Notes under the pieces: generated by a model
Databases searched by the model: none
Told to the model about the DNA's origin: nothing
Seen by the model: only the letters and a program-made list of their open reading frames with translations
Assembly (NCBI GenBank): GCA_021018995.1
Contig: CM037593.1
Coordinates: 8,460,088 to 8,524,087, forward strand
Source: Chloranthus sessilifolius
Lineage: Eukaryota; Streptophyta; Magnoliopsida; Chloranthales; Chloranthaceae
Length of the DNA: 64,000 nucleotides
Reading direction: 5' to 3'
Position numbers and translations under genes: made by a program
In this document: in pieces, positions 32,490-44,181 of the stretch
How positions within the stretch are numbered: the first letter of the stretch is position 1
Layout of the letters: each line of letters opens with the position of its first letter

Positions 32490-34344
32490 CCAAACAAAAT
32501 AAGAATGGCCACTCCGGGTCTTGTGCTCCCACCCTCCAGGGGTGGCTTTAACTCCCTCTCAAAATCTCAAAGCAGCCACCTCGAGTTACCTTTGGAAGAA
32601 GAAGAAATCAGAAAAGCAGTTTTCTCTAGCGTGAAAAATAAAGCTCTAGGCCCTGATGGGTTCTCAATAGAGTTATTCCAATCCTGCTGAGGTACTATCA
32701 AAGGTGAAGTCATTCTTTTCTTCAATGACTTTTTAAACTATACTAATCTCCCCGCGGGAATCAATTCCACCTTTGTTTCCCTTATCCCTAAATTGGTGGG
32801 AGTTGTCGACATTCGAGACTTTCGGCCCATCAGCCTCCTTAACTGCTTATACAAGGTCCTTGCCAAAGTCCGAGCCAATCGTCTTAAACTCGCCATTGGG
32901 GATTTGATCTCTCAGAACCAAGGGGTGTTCATACCGGGGAGGCAGCTTCTTGACAGTGCTCTTTCTACCCAGGAAGCCATTGATAGTGTCAAACGAAGTG
33001 GAAGGGGTGGCCTCATTTTAAAGATTAACAGGGAGAAAGTGTATGACAGAGTTAACTAGAATTTCCTTAGATGCTTTCTTACAAGGACGGGCTTCCGTAA
33101 CAGGTGGATCAGCTGGATCAGAGCTTTCTACGAATCGCCGTACTTTTTCGTTCTTATTAATGGGAGCCCCAAAGGATACTTTCGTGGCTTCCCCTTAACC
33201 CCACTTCTTTTCAATATTGTGGGAGAAGCACTTCACAGACTTCTCCATAAAGCTACTTCTTTGAAGCTCTTCCACAGTTTTGTCATTTCGGACCAGCTCT
33301 CCATATCTCACCTCCAATTCACTGACGACATGGTGATTAATTTTAACCCATCCATTCCGGAGGTTAGAAATGTCCTCAACGCCCTTGCAGTGTTTGAAGC
33401 GAGTTCCGGTCAGAAGGTGAATTTCCAAAAGTTAAAGTTGTGGACATTAACCTGAGCCAACACTTTACTTCTCTTTCGGATGCCAAGAAGAAAAGCTGCC
33501 TTTTAAATATCTAGGTTCACCCCTAGGCTCAGGTAAGCCTAGAATTCACCACTGGAACCCGGTGGCCAATTGTTTTCGTAAAAGACTCACCAAGTAGAAA
33601 AGTAGAATGCTATCTAATGGAGGTCGTCTTACGCTCATTAGATCCACCCTCTCGGCTCTTCCTATATTCCTTATGTCCATCTTTTTAGCCCCGACATCGG
33701 TCATCAAAACTTCGGAAAAAATTATCAAAGACTTTCTTTGGGAAGGAGGTAACAACTGTAAATTTCACCTTGTTAACTAGATGAACTGTTGTACTAGTAA
33801 ACCTGATGGTGGTCTGGGCATCCACAATCTTAAACTGATGAACTTGGCTCTTTTGGGAAAATGGTTGTAGTGACTTGTGGATAACAACACCGACATCTTC
33901 TTTGGAGAAGAATCGTGGTGGAAAAATATGGAATTGATAGAAATGGATGAGACCTTCCCTCTTCCCATCGCAGCTGCTCAGGGTCGTATAAGGGGGTGCT
34001 GACGGTCAAGAATCAGTATGAAAGATGCCTCAAGTTCAATTGGTGAGATGAGGAAAAGATAGACTTCTGGAACAACAAATGGATTGGTAATGATAGCCTT
34101 AAGGATACCTATCCTCGTATTTTTCGCATTGCTTCTTGTCAAGAAGGCTTAGTAAGGATTTTGCCTCGCTCAATGGCTCTACTTGGGTGTGGAATGTCAA
34201 CACTAGAAGAATGCTCAAGGACGAAGAAATCGATGATTTTATTAGTCTCTTTAGTATGCTCAGTGTTCTTAAAATCACTGGGCGGGTTCGGGCGGTCGGG
34301 GGAATGTTCGGGCGGAAATCGTTGGGCGGCGTCCGGGCGGCCGC

Positions 34345-34382
<38 letters not shown>

Positions 34383-35540
34383 CCACTTGCCATAATAGGA
34401 GGAAGAAAAAAAAGAAGAAGAACAAAAAAAAAGATTTGTGCTCACTGCTCAGTTGCCGGAAAAAAAAAGTGTTGTGCAAGAATCATGATCATAAAAAATC
34501 GGGGAAGAAGAAGAAAAAAACTGAGGAAAAGAACAACAGAGGAAATAAAAAAAAATGGAAAAAATTGGGGACTAGGGCGACTGGAGCGGCCAGGGGCGGG
34601 TCCAGGCGGCCTAGGCTGGCGCCCTAAATCCGGTCTGCCTAGGCCTAAATCGGGGCGCCCTGGGGCCCGAACCGCCTGGGCGGCCGCCCCGAGCGATTTT
34701 CAGAATAGTGAGTATGCTCCACGGATCTCTTCCTAATTCTTCAGGTAGAGACTACAAATTATGGGACAAAAATGCTAAGGGAGTGTTCTCGGTCTCGTCT
34801 TTTTACTCTACCCTTAACAGCCATAGTATCACTTACAAAGACAAGCCTAAGTGTCTTCACTTTTGGAAGGTTAAGATACCCCCTAAAAGCCGCTTCTTTG
34901 CTTGGTCGGCTGTTTGGGGTTGGATTACAAGAGATCAGTTACGGAAGAGGGGTATTGTGGTCCCTAAGAAGTGCCTCCTTTGTATGCAGAGTAGGGAATG
35001 CCCTGCTCATATTTTGATCCAATGTAGCGGTTTTTTTCTTCGGAACTAGGGTACTTCCTGGGTTTTCTTGGCCTCTCTAGACCTTTTGCTTCACCAAAGG
35101 ACGGGGGGAGAAGCCCGAGATAACCTTTTCTCCTCAAATTTGGTCTCTTACTCCTTTTGCTATCACTTGGGCAATCTGGCTTAAAAGAAACAGTAGGGTT
35201 TTCAACCGCAAAGCTAGGCCTTTTGCTTTGGTTATCGATTTCGCTAAGGACTTCCTTGTCAACTGGGTGTCCCTGGTCAACGGTCAAATTCATCAAGAAT
35301 TCTTCGCCCTCTTTAACTCCTGGGACCTCATACCATAACTCATGCATCCTTCTTTCCCTCTTGGCTTCCGTGCAATGGGTCTTTTCTCTATTTTTTCCAT
35401 GGGTAAGATACTAAGTGGGGCTTCTTTTCTCTTTCCCGCTTTTTGGTAGTTTCTCACTGCCACTAAGGTATGTTTTCTGTATATTGTACTTTCTCGTTTT
35501 AATATATTTTTTTCTCGCTTGCTGATAAATAATAAAAAAT
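32490..35540 (+). mobile_element. L1-type LINE, copy 2, 5'-truncated and hit by a hAT MITE
   Basis: Begins inside ORF2, just before the RT (LEEEEIRKAVFSSVKNKALGPDGFSIELFQSC); no endonuclease or ORF1 is present, so it is 5'-truncated. RT motifs: [52 protein letters not shown], and the active site as FTDD instead of FADD (~33320). The zf-RVT tail is well kept: FFAWSAVWGWITRDQLRKRG, CLLCMQSRECPAHILIQC (34860-35035). Several stops. The 3' end near 35540 is A-rich. A 450-bp hAT MITE (34261-34710) splits ORF2. Sequence is closest to copy 1 in this window. Confidence 0.88.
34261..34710. mobile_element. hAT MITE, GC-rich, inserted in L1 copy 2
   Basis: Inverted ends CAGTGTTCTTAAAATCACTG and (reverse strand) CACTATTCTGAAAATCGCTC; perfect 8-bp target duplication AGTATGCT (34253-34260 and 34711-34718). 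Subterminal GGGCGGNCGGGCGG repeats, a (TA)n(TG)n microsatellite (34345-34382) and an A-rich core. Removing it and one duplication copy rejoins the L1 frame (SLFSM|LHGSL), which confirms the borders. Confidence 0.92.
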
Positions 35541-35544
35541 TAAA

Positions 35545-36060
35545 TTCCAACAATATTGACCTTTAAATAGGCTTTTACAATGCATAAAATTAGAAATCCT
35601 AGTATAACTCCAATTCCTAATTTAAATAAAAGAAATACCCTAATTTTTTTAAAACAATAAAATAAAGTCCTAAATAATAGGAAAAACTTATTTTTAATAA
35701 AAGAAACAAATCCATTTTGCTAAAATAAGATTATAACAAAATTAATCCTAATTAGCTAGAAGTCTTGAAAGCCGTCACTTTTAGCGTAGTCTCCTAAACA
35801 AACCATAACTTCTTTAATACTTGTCGGAATTGCATGTTTCTTTGGTTCGTTGGAAAGATGCTTTACTAAGCTTTCAAATAAGGACTAATTTCACATCAAT
35901 CTGATGTTATTTCACGCTTGAAAATAGGCTAAACATAAAAGTGATGGGATTGAAAGTTGAAGACTTTGCAACCCTCCACCAGAGTATGATTTTATTTATT
36001 CACTTATTAATTTATTATTATTACTATTATTTTACAATTCTTCTCCAATTTTCTCTAGGC
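35545..36060. mobile_element. LTR-like fossil fragment
   Basis: Non-coding sequence homologous, in reverse orientation, to ~55890-56240: GGAATTGCATG, TTGGAAAGATGCTTTACTAA and GCTTTCAAATAAGGAC match there. Such phrases are frequent in plant LTRs. Family and true ends are not determined; old and without coding parts. Confidence 0.35.
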
Positions 36061-36950
36061 TTCTTTCTCAGATTTTGCGATAGATTACAATTTTGCACTG
36101 CATCAATATATGCATGAAAAACCCACACATATGTATGTATTTGTGTACATTGTATGTAGCATGAATTGTCTCCACAAATTTCTTCCAACTATGGTTACAC
36201 ATTTATCATGGAGCTATAGTATATATTAATCATATTTAAATATATACAATTCTTCATGTAGGATAGAAATTAAGACACTAACCTTTGGGCCTCATGTAAG
36301 GCAAGGGACAAAAGGCAAAATATGTATCACTCGCTAGAACATTTCATTAAGAGAGATGAATTGTTCATTAGATTGTGCACATTTTTTCTTCTTAGAGAAT
36401 ATATTTCTAAATATACAGGAATCTTCAAATTAAAAGATCAGATCAGTGAAATGAGTTTCTAATACCATCATATAATAAACCTGTCCAAGAGATTTGGATC
36501 TAAAGAAAGTGATCACTCATTCACTTGTTAAACAACAAGGAACCCTAAAAATTCCCATTGCAGCAAATATCCTTATCATTTGGTTAACACAAATTTCTAT
36601 CATGTTCTATTGGCTAATTCTGAAATTATACAACACATACTTCATCTCTTAATACAGTAATGTTGCTGATACATATTCTATGAGCTTCATGCAACCACTA
36701 CAACTAGTTATTTGAAGAGTATATTCCTTAATATGAACTCATCTTCAAATTGAAAGATTGGGTCAGAGTATAAGAAATCAAGAATATGAGTCTCTAGTAC
36801 CTTTGCAAAATATGAGTCAAGAGTATAAGAAATCCAGAATATATCTCTAATACCTTTGCAAAATATGAGTCTCTAAAGTACTCCACTTCTCTCATGGCTG
36901 ACACCCTTAAACTCACATTAACCGTTAAAGCATACAACACAAAGAAGACG
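36060..36950. other. AT-rich non-coding stretch
   Basis: No gene seen. Short local duplication at 36765-36880, where AAGAGTATAAGAAATC and ACCTTTGCAAAATATGAGTC recur. Confidence 0.6.
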
Positions 36951-36959
36951 TTGCAGAGG

Positions 36960-38440
36960 GAGGGAGGGAGAGATGCGGTCAGCTATGAGGATTCGACTTC
37001 TGTAAGTAATCAGGTGGTCAGATTTTAAATCCATAATATCTCTGAAAAAGGATAACATTGAGGAACCTTCTTCTGGAGACAAGTTGAAAAGGGCTATCAT
37101 GATGAGTGATAAAAATAAGGCACCGGGGCTTGATGGTTTTACCATGGAGTTTTTCCAGAAGTTTTGAGAGGTGCTAAAGGGAGATATCATGACATTCTTC
37201 ACAGAGTTCAAAAAAATGGCCAGTTGCGAAAGAATATGAATGCCACTTTTATTTCTTTGATCCCAAAGTGGAAGGGGCTAAAGATATTAGAGACTTCAGA
37301 CCAATTAGTCTTTTGGGTAGTATGTACAAAATTTTGGCGATGGTGTTTGCTAACAGGTTAAAGATTTTGCTGGGGGGATTATTTCAAACCACAAGGGGCC
37401 TTCATCATGGGCAGGCAGATGCTAGATGTGGTGGCCACAGAGCAAGAAGTCGTGGATTCGATGTATAATGCTAAAATGTCAGACATTATATGGAAGGTGG
37501 ATATGGAAAAAGCTTAAGACAAAGTCAATCGGTCGTTCCTCGATTACATGATGGCTAGGATGGGGTTTGGAGATAAATGGAGATGATGGATGAAGGCCTG
37601 CGTTTCTTCGGCTACGTTCTCCGTCTTGATCAATGGATCCCGAAAGGGTACTTCAAGAGTACTAGGGGCGACCCCCTTTCTCCAATGCTCTTTAACATAA
37701 TGGGAAAAGTTCTCTGCGTACTGCTGCAACGATCTTCAGAGCTCAATTATTTCTCAGGTTTCAGGATTGAGAGAATGGTCTGATCATAACACACCTACAA
37801 TACGCAACTGATACAATAATTTTTTGTAAAGCTGAAATGGAGGAGTTGCAATAGGAAGGTGTTGACCATCTATGAATCGGTGTCTGGGCAGAACGTCAAT
37901 CTCCACAATTCCAAGCTCTTCCGTATTATAGTGGAAGAGGGGACTATGGAGGATCTTCCCAAGGATGTGGGATATGTGGTGGAAAAGCTTCTGATTAAAT
38001 ACTTGGGGATGCCGTTAGGTGTTGGAAAGCCGGAAGGTAATTTGTGGGACCCGGTCATCCAGAGATTGGAAAATAGGTTGACGGGTTGAAAAGGGAAGCT
38101 TCTGAGCAAAGGGAGGAGATTGATTTTAATTCAATCAACCCTAACCAGCCTGCCTGTCTTTAGTTAGCTATGTTCAAGGCCCCTGCTGTTGTTTTGAACC
38201 AGATTAAGAAAATTTAGAGAGCCTTTTTTTGTTTGGGGGGGGGGGAGATAGAAAATTTCATCTTAAAGGGTCGTATCAAGCAATGGAATCGAGACGTTTT
38301 CGGGCTGTCCCGCGAATGGAAAGCGACTATCCTTGATCGTCTTAAGGAGCCGGATCTCCTTGAAGAGGATAGAAGTCTGACGGACAATGAAATGGCTGAA
38401 AGGCTAAATCTCAAGATGAAGTTCAGGCGCTGCCGGATCT
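36960..38440 (+). mobile_element. L1-type LINE, copy 3, rearranged fragment
   Basis: RT pieces in several frames: DKNKAPGLDGFTMEFFQKF (37100), [11 protein letters not shown] (37240), [22 protein letters not shown] (37290), a weak YATDT in place of YADDT (~37803), and ESVSGQNVNLHNSK (37875). At ~38250 the post-RT segment (CLGGGEIENF) jumps to LKGRIKQWNRDVFGLSREWK, a segment that normally lies before the RT, so two parts of an L1 were joined out of order. Many breaks. ORF1, endonuclease and zf-RVT are missing. Confidence 0.82.
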
Positions 38441-39066
38441 AGTTGGACATGGATGGGCTCCGGCGAATCGGTATCGGCGGCGGCCACGATTGGGTGCTCG
38501 GCCTCGGATTTGCCGCACTACCAGGGCTTTCTCGCTTCTCCGGCCACGCCGGGTGAGGCTGTTTTCACTCTCTGAGTCGCTCATTCTCTACCGGCGATGG
38601 GCTTCGAGCTTCGTCCTAATGCGTTGTCGGCGGTCGCTGAGCAGGCGGGTGAATCGATGGTCCAGCTTACTTCGTACGTTGAGCCAGAAAGCGTTGACCT
38701 GCATGTTCAGAGGGTAGGTGAGTACATGGGCCTCCTATCGGAAGGGACAAACGAGGTAAGGGATCGTACCTGGGATCCGATGCTTCTCGAGGTGGTCGAC
38801 CCTTTTCGGAGATCTGCTGCTGCTGGAAATAGAAAGTAGCTTAGGGTTTATATAAGAAGGAGAAGACGTTGGAAGGGGCCTCGGGAAGCGAGCACCCTTG
38901 TGAGGTCGACACGCGGCCAAGTCTTGGAAGGATCCAAAGGGTCTTCGGGGGGGCTATTGCTGTTTGACTGCGGAACTGGTAGGAGGAGGGGGTTTATACC
39001 TGCGCAGGGGGGGATGACACGTGGTGGGCTGAGCTGACACTTAGCGAAGGCTTTAAGGGGGGCCAC

Positions 39067-39837
39067 GTGATCCGTCTCTGGAGCCCATGTCTATCGGGCC
39101 ATAAAGGGTTTCGAGGACCCAGCGGGGAAGACTGGCTTTGGATCTGGAGGATTTATTGGATTGGGGTGTTCGAGCGGGCCAACCCTGTGTTTCGACGGGT
39201 CAGGGGCTTTAGGCTATTCTCTTCAGGGTGGATCGACTCAGAGGTCCAGATCGTATCCCACGATTTGGATGGGGGGACTCGTCTATCCTTTTCTGCTTTT
39301 AGGATGGGGACGATGGGGAGGAGTTACCAGAGGAAGACGGGGGTCCTCTGTTGGAGTAGCATCACTGCCAGGGATGTCGACACGGGCTCGGGAGATATTA
39401 CCGATTCGGGTTCTAACGGTTTGGGAATGGAGATTCAACGGGTGTGCTGGCCTGACACGGCAGAGGCTGGGATGAGCAACTTAAGCAGTTTGACGAAAGA
39501 GGAGATGCAGGTGCAACTATGCCTAGATCCTCCTGGACTTGCCCTGGATGTCGAATTGCTGGTGGAAATAGATCGGTTGATTGAAGTGGGGCGAAATCTT
39601 GGGATGTCATTTAAGGGCTCTCAGGCTGAACTGTGTGAGGTATTCAGGTCGATTAGCATGGGCCGTCAGACCACCATGAGAAAGCGGCGAGGTGGGTCGC
39701 GGGAACTGGCGTGGCTGCGATGGGACAAGTCGGATGGGAGGAGGGCGGGGGGATATAATTTGTCTCCTTTTGGTCGGGCGGGCATAAACTGGTTACAGAA
39801 TGAAGGTCTTATCTTGGAATGTAAGAGGATTATGTGA
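39067..39837 (+). pseudogene. L1 copy 4 ORF1, open C-terminal part (256 codons)
   Basis: An open stretch ending in ...GLILECKRIM, which overlaps ORF2 by 38 bp. The upstream portion (38460-39060) is in other frames with stops (e.g. MGFELRPNALSAVAEQAGES at 38597), so ORF1 is broken. No CCHC knuckle is obvious. Assigned by position before ORF2 and by composition, not by a clear domain. Confidence 0.6.
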
Positions 39838-42735
39838 TCGGCAGAAGCGGGCGGGGGCTAAACAGGTGATTGTGGGGATTAATCCTATTATTGTCACCCT
39901 CCAAGAAACTAAATGGGGTACCTGTGACAGGAGAAAAGTTGCTTCGGTATTGGGGGGGAACAGCTGAGACTGGGTTGGAGTCGACTCAGTTGGTGCTTCT
40001 GGAGGGATTCTTGTGGCCTAGTCGACGGTGCTGTTTGACAAGGTGGAGGAATTGGGTTGGTACTCGGCTTCTGTGGTGCTCCGAGACAAAGTGAAGGGGA
40101 AATTATGGAGTTTTGCGGGTATTTATGGTCTAGCGACTGATCGGGAGAGGGAAGAGTTCTGGTTAGAACTTCATGCTATGGCTGCTCGATGGGATTTCCC
40201 TCTCTGCCTCGCTGGGGACTTCAATGCTATCCGATGGGACGCAAAGAAGCAGGGTGGACCCGCTAATCAGGGGGTTATGAGGGATTTCAACTCCTTCATT
40301 ACGGATTGGGGCTTATTCGATATTCCACTGGTTGGGCGCATTTATGGTCGAGAGTCTGCGCAGATTCGCCGTCCCTCGTGGGATGATTCTGCTCTCTGGA
40401 TTGGCTCGACATATTCGAGGGCCCGAGAAGCTTTCGACGGCCATTTTACCATCGCCCTATTGGGCTCACGTGCGAATCCCGCGGAAAGGGCCCTTCCCCT
40501 TTTCTGTTCGAAAACATGTGGTTAATGGATGAGATGTTCCGGCAGAAGGTTCGAGGCTGGTGGTTGGATCATGTGCCCAACGGGACGGCTGCTTTCAGGT
40601 TCCTCTCTAAGCTCCGGCGGTTAAAGGATAGCATCAAGGCCTGGAACAGAGACGATTATGGAAGGGTGCAAGTTAGGAAGGCGAATCTACTTTCTAAGCT
40701 AAGGGTGTTAGACAATTTGGAGGAAACTAGAAACTTGTCGGGGGAGGAAAGGGAGATCAGCTTGTAGGCGAAGGTGGAGTTCAGAGAGGTATGTAGGGCC
40801 GAGGAAGTGCTTTGGATGCAGAAGGCGAAGGCTCGATGGTTCAAAGAGGGGGATGCCAATACAAAGTATTTTCATGCGGTCGCTAATGCTCGTAATAAGC
40901 ATAAGTACCTGGGGAGCATTACAGTGGATGGGATGACGTACTTGGGACACGATCAGGTGCGGGACAATATCGTTGGCTTCGACGAGCGATTGTACTCTGA
41001 TGACGGCCTCCCGAGGCCGGGTTTGGATGAGTTATCCTTTACCTCTCTCTCTCGGAGGAGGTTAGCAGGGGTTGGAGAGTGTTTTTACGGAGGATGAAGT
41101 ATGGACAACGATCAGATTTGGTGGCAGAAACAAAGCACCGGGGCCGGACGGGTTTACCATGGAATTTTATAGCACTTTCTGAGAGGTCATTAAGACGGAT
41201 CTGATGGAGGTCTTTCGTGAGTTCCATTCGACTGGTTTTGTCGGGAGAGCTTTAAACTCTGCTTTTATTACCCTCATCCCAAAGAAGCAGGGGGTTGAGG
41301 ATATTTCCGACTACCGACACGGCCTCAAGGGTGTTGGCCAACAGGATGAAATGGGTGATGGGTTCTATCATTCTGAGCAGCAGGGGGCTTTCGTTCGTGG
41401 TAGGCAGTTGACGGATTTAGTGGCGGTCGCTAACGAGACTATTCATTCGACCTTCGCTCACCGAAGGCCGGCTGTGGTTTGGAAGGTAGATATAGAGAAA
41501 GCTTATGATCGGGTCAGCTGGGAGAATTTGGATTGCATGCTGGAAAGGGTGGGTTTCGGGGCTACTTGGAGGAAGTGGATGCGTGGGTGCTACTCTTCTC
41601 CGTGATTTTCGGTATTGGTGAATGATACGTCTGCTGGGTATTTCAAGAGCTCTAGGGGTCTCAAGCAGGGGGATCCTCTTTCCCCTTTTCTTTTCAACTT
41701 GGTTGGGGAGGCTTTATCCGGGCTGATCGGTCGTGCTAAGGACTTGGATAGGCTTGCTGGGATTTAGGTTGGAGAGCAGGGCAGAGCCATCACGCTCTTG
41801 TAGTATGCGGATGATACTATTCTATTTGGGTCGGCTGATTTGATTGGTCTTCGCACTATGGCTGATGTGCTTTCGGTGTTTGAGGCTGTGTCGGGACAGT
41901 GGATCAATCTCTCTAAATCTACTGTTTCTGGCATAGGGGTGGATGAGGATTCCCTGGCTATTCTCGCGGAGTCGGTGGGATGTGGTATTGAGAGGCTGCC
42001 CATTAGATACCTTGGCCTGCCACTTGGGATTAGAAAGCCTTCGAGCCGCGATTGGCTGCCGGTTGTGCAGAGGTTTGAGCAGTGCCTGTCATCCTGAAAA
42101 GGAAGGTTTCTGAGTAGTTGGGGGGAGGTTGATATTGGTTAAAGCGGTGTTATCATCGACCCCAATTGTGTCTGCTTACAGAAGAATCAATTTCTCACCT
42201 CTTTATACACTGCTGGGTTGCAACTAAGATATGGGGCGCTATCTTAAAGTCTTTCGATCTCAGCTGGGTGGTCCTGGAGAACCTACCAGACTTTCTCATC
42301 TCGTGGAATGGGTTAAGATGATACGGTCAGCAAGGAGGTTTCTGGAGGGTGGGCACCTACGCGGTTATTTGGACCATTGGGCTTGAATGAAATGCCAGAA
42401 TTTTTAGTCGGCACCATCCTATGTCATATTAAAGAATTGGTGTGCCACTGGTCGTTGTTGGACAAGTATGGAGGGCAGGATATAGAAGACCTGTGGCGAT
42501 GACGCTTCAGTTTTTCTCCCCCCACCAATGATTGGGGGCAGGTGGAGGGCTTTTGTTAGGTCGGCTATCTCTGCGGGATGCCTCTTTTCTGCGGGTTGCC
42601 TTCGGTTTCGGTTTTTTGTTTTCTCTGCCTTCTATCTTTGGCGGTTTTTTGGCCGTTTTGTAATCTTCCAGCTTCTCGCTGGTTTTTTTATGGAATGGAT
42701 ATCTTTTACTAATCGAAAAAATAAAAAGAAATTAG
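39800..42735 (+). pseudogene. L1 copy 4 ORF2 remnant
   Basis: Starts MKVLSWNVRGLCDRQKRAG (39800), an APE-type endonuclease with VTLQETKWGT and LCLAGDFNAIRW. Then the pre-RT region (KARWFKEGDANTKYFHAVAN) and RT: APGPDGFTMEFYSTF, NSAFITLIPKKQG, VWKVDIEKAYDRVSWENL, LKQGDPLSPFLFNLVGEAL, and the active site YADDTILFG at 41804. About 1 kb is in open frames of 60-165 codons. Stops interrupt at several points (one just before YADD), and part of the domain after VEDISDYR is deleted and shifted. Confidence 0.87.
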
Positions 42736-42959
42736 GAAGTGTGCCACTCTTAAAAAGAGGGTGTAGGGTTGGGCATTAGGAGAATGTTGGAGCTAACATG
42801 GCTCTGCCGAGAAAATGATTATGGAGGGTTGGGGAGGAGAAAGAAAGAGAGAGTCAGTAGCGGCTGGTCATCTCTTCTAAATACGGCTGTATGGATGATA
42901 ACTGGGGTGTTAGAGACATGGAAGGCAGAGGTGGGATGGTCGAATGGAGTGAGATGAAA

Positions 42960-43260
42960 TAAAAGTGGCATTAAGCGCCCTCCCTAAGAATGCCAAGGCA
43001 TAAACTTCTTGTAAGAACTCCATCAAATCTCCTTAGTCACCTCCCAAAATGTCTGAAAGAACTCCATAGTATACCCACCCGGTCCCAGAGCTTTATTATT
43101 TACTCCCTTTGAACATGGCTTTTTAAATTTCCTCTTCAAAACAACTTTCAAGCCCTTCGTTATCTGCATTCAAAAGGTAACCTGCCAACTTAGGTCTCAC
43201 CTATCCACCCTGTACATCCCATCATAAAATTTAACAATTTTCCCTCCAATCTCCTTTTTA
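42960..43260 (-). mobile_element. L1-type LINE fragment, copy 5
   Basis: Minus-strand frames read VNNKALGPGGYTMEFFQTFWEV, YKKFMPWHS and RLMPLLF, the start of an L1 RT (compare GPDGFTMEF and NATFIS elsewhere). About 300 bp with several breaks, facing copy 4 tail to tail. Confidence 0.7.
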
Positions 43261-44181
43261 TTAAGGAAAAAAAAACTACAGTTAGACTTTCGGCTTAGCT
43301 CTCCTCACTAAACGACTAAACTTTAAACCCTATTGCTCTCATCTCCCTCTTCTCTTCTGTCCCCTATCTAAAACCCCTAACCCTCTAATCTATCCGTCCT
43401 GTCTTTTCTCTTAGTCTCCCCTCTCTAAAACATTAACTCTTAGCCAGAAGAAGAAAAAGCACTGACACAGGTGATATAAAAAGAAATTTAAATATAAAAT
43501 CACTGTGAATCATAGTAATTTTTTTATTTTTAGTTTTATTAAATAACGGTAATTTATTATTATTTTTTTAAAATAGTGAATCCTTGTGATTCTCCATGAA
43601 TGTAGACATAATGTCATTGCTATTTTAAGGTACTCACTGATTACCTCCATGCAAATCAGAGATATATAGCCCAGAAATCTGGTTTTTGATAGCACAACAG
43701 AATGAGGTTTTAGGGTTTGTGAAGAGCCCCAATAAAATCTAGTTTTGTTTTTCAAATTCAGGTTATGAACTTATGACAGCCAATGAAAATCAGCTCTGAG
43801 GCTATTGATTTAGGGTTTATTCACAGCGGTGTTTTACATTGAATCTATGATTTTATTTATTTTGATATATTTTATGGATTCCTTACCATGATAATTATAT
43901 TTTTGAATCACTCTTTATTTTTGTGATTGTTATTGAAGTTTATTTGCATTGAAAACACTGATAATCCCTTTTATCAGTGTTTAGTGGTAGGTGTCAACAC
44001 TGAATTTTTTTTTAATTATCTTTATTCCTGTTCACTGTTTCAGCACATGATAAACCCTCTTTATTAGTGGTGAGTGGTGACTATTAATTATTAACACTCT
44101 TTACACTGTTAATTTTATCAGCTTATCATTGGTTTGATTTTGATTTTTTTTTCCCTATCTACTTTTTTGAGCAGAACTACA
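43261..44181 (+). other. Region upstream of the hAT transposase; possible leader
   Basis: A CT-rich stretch at 43330-43470 could be a leader exon: CACAG|GTGATA at ~43468 would be a donor, and TTTTTTGAGCAG at 44163-44174, seven bases before the ATG, is a good acceptor. TGATAAWCCC/TTATCAGTGTTTAGTGG motifs recur at 43960-44080. No other gene. The hAT TIR was not found. Confidence 0.4.

Larger units (their letters stand above)
38450..42735 (+). mobile_element. L1-type LINE, copy 4, nearly full length and GC-rich
   Basis: ORF1 (to 39837), then ORF2 from 39800 with endonuclease, RT and tail. The 3'UTR ends in A-rich sequence at ~42735. Its GC content is clearly above the surroundings. Compared with full-length relatives, the zf-RVT region near 42190-42240 is largely deleted. 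A handful of stops and frameshifts; one of the better-kept L1 copies here. Target duplication not identified. Confidence 0.87.

Noticed and set aside
34136-34736. 191-codon plus-strand frame with KKKRKK tracts
   Set aside because: It spans the L1/hAT MITE joint, and the composition comes from A-rich and GGCGG repeats.
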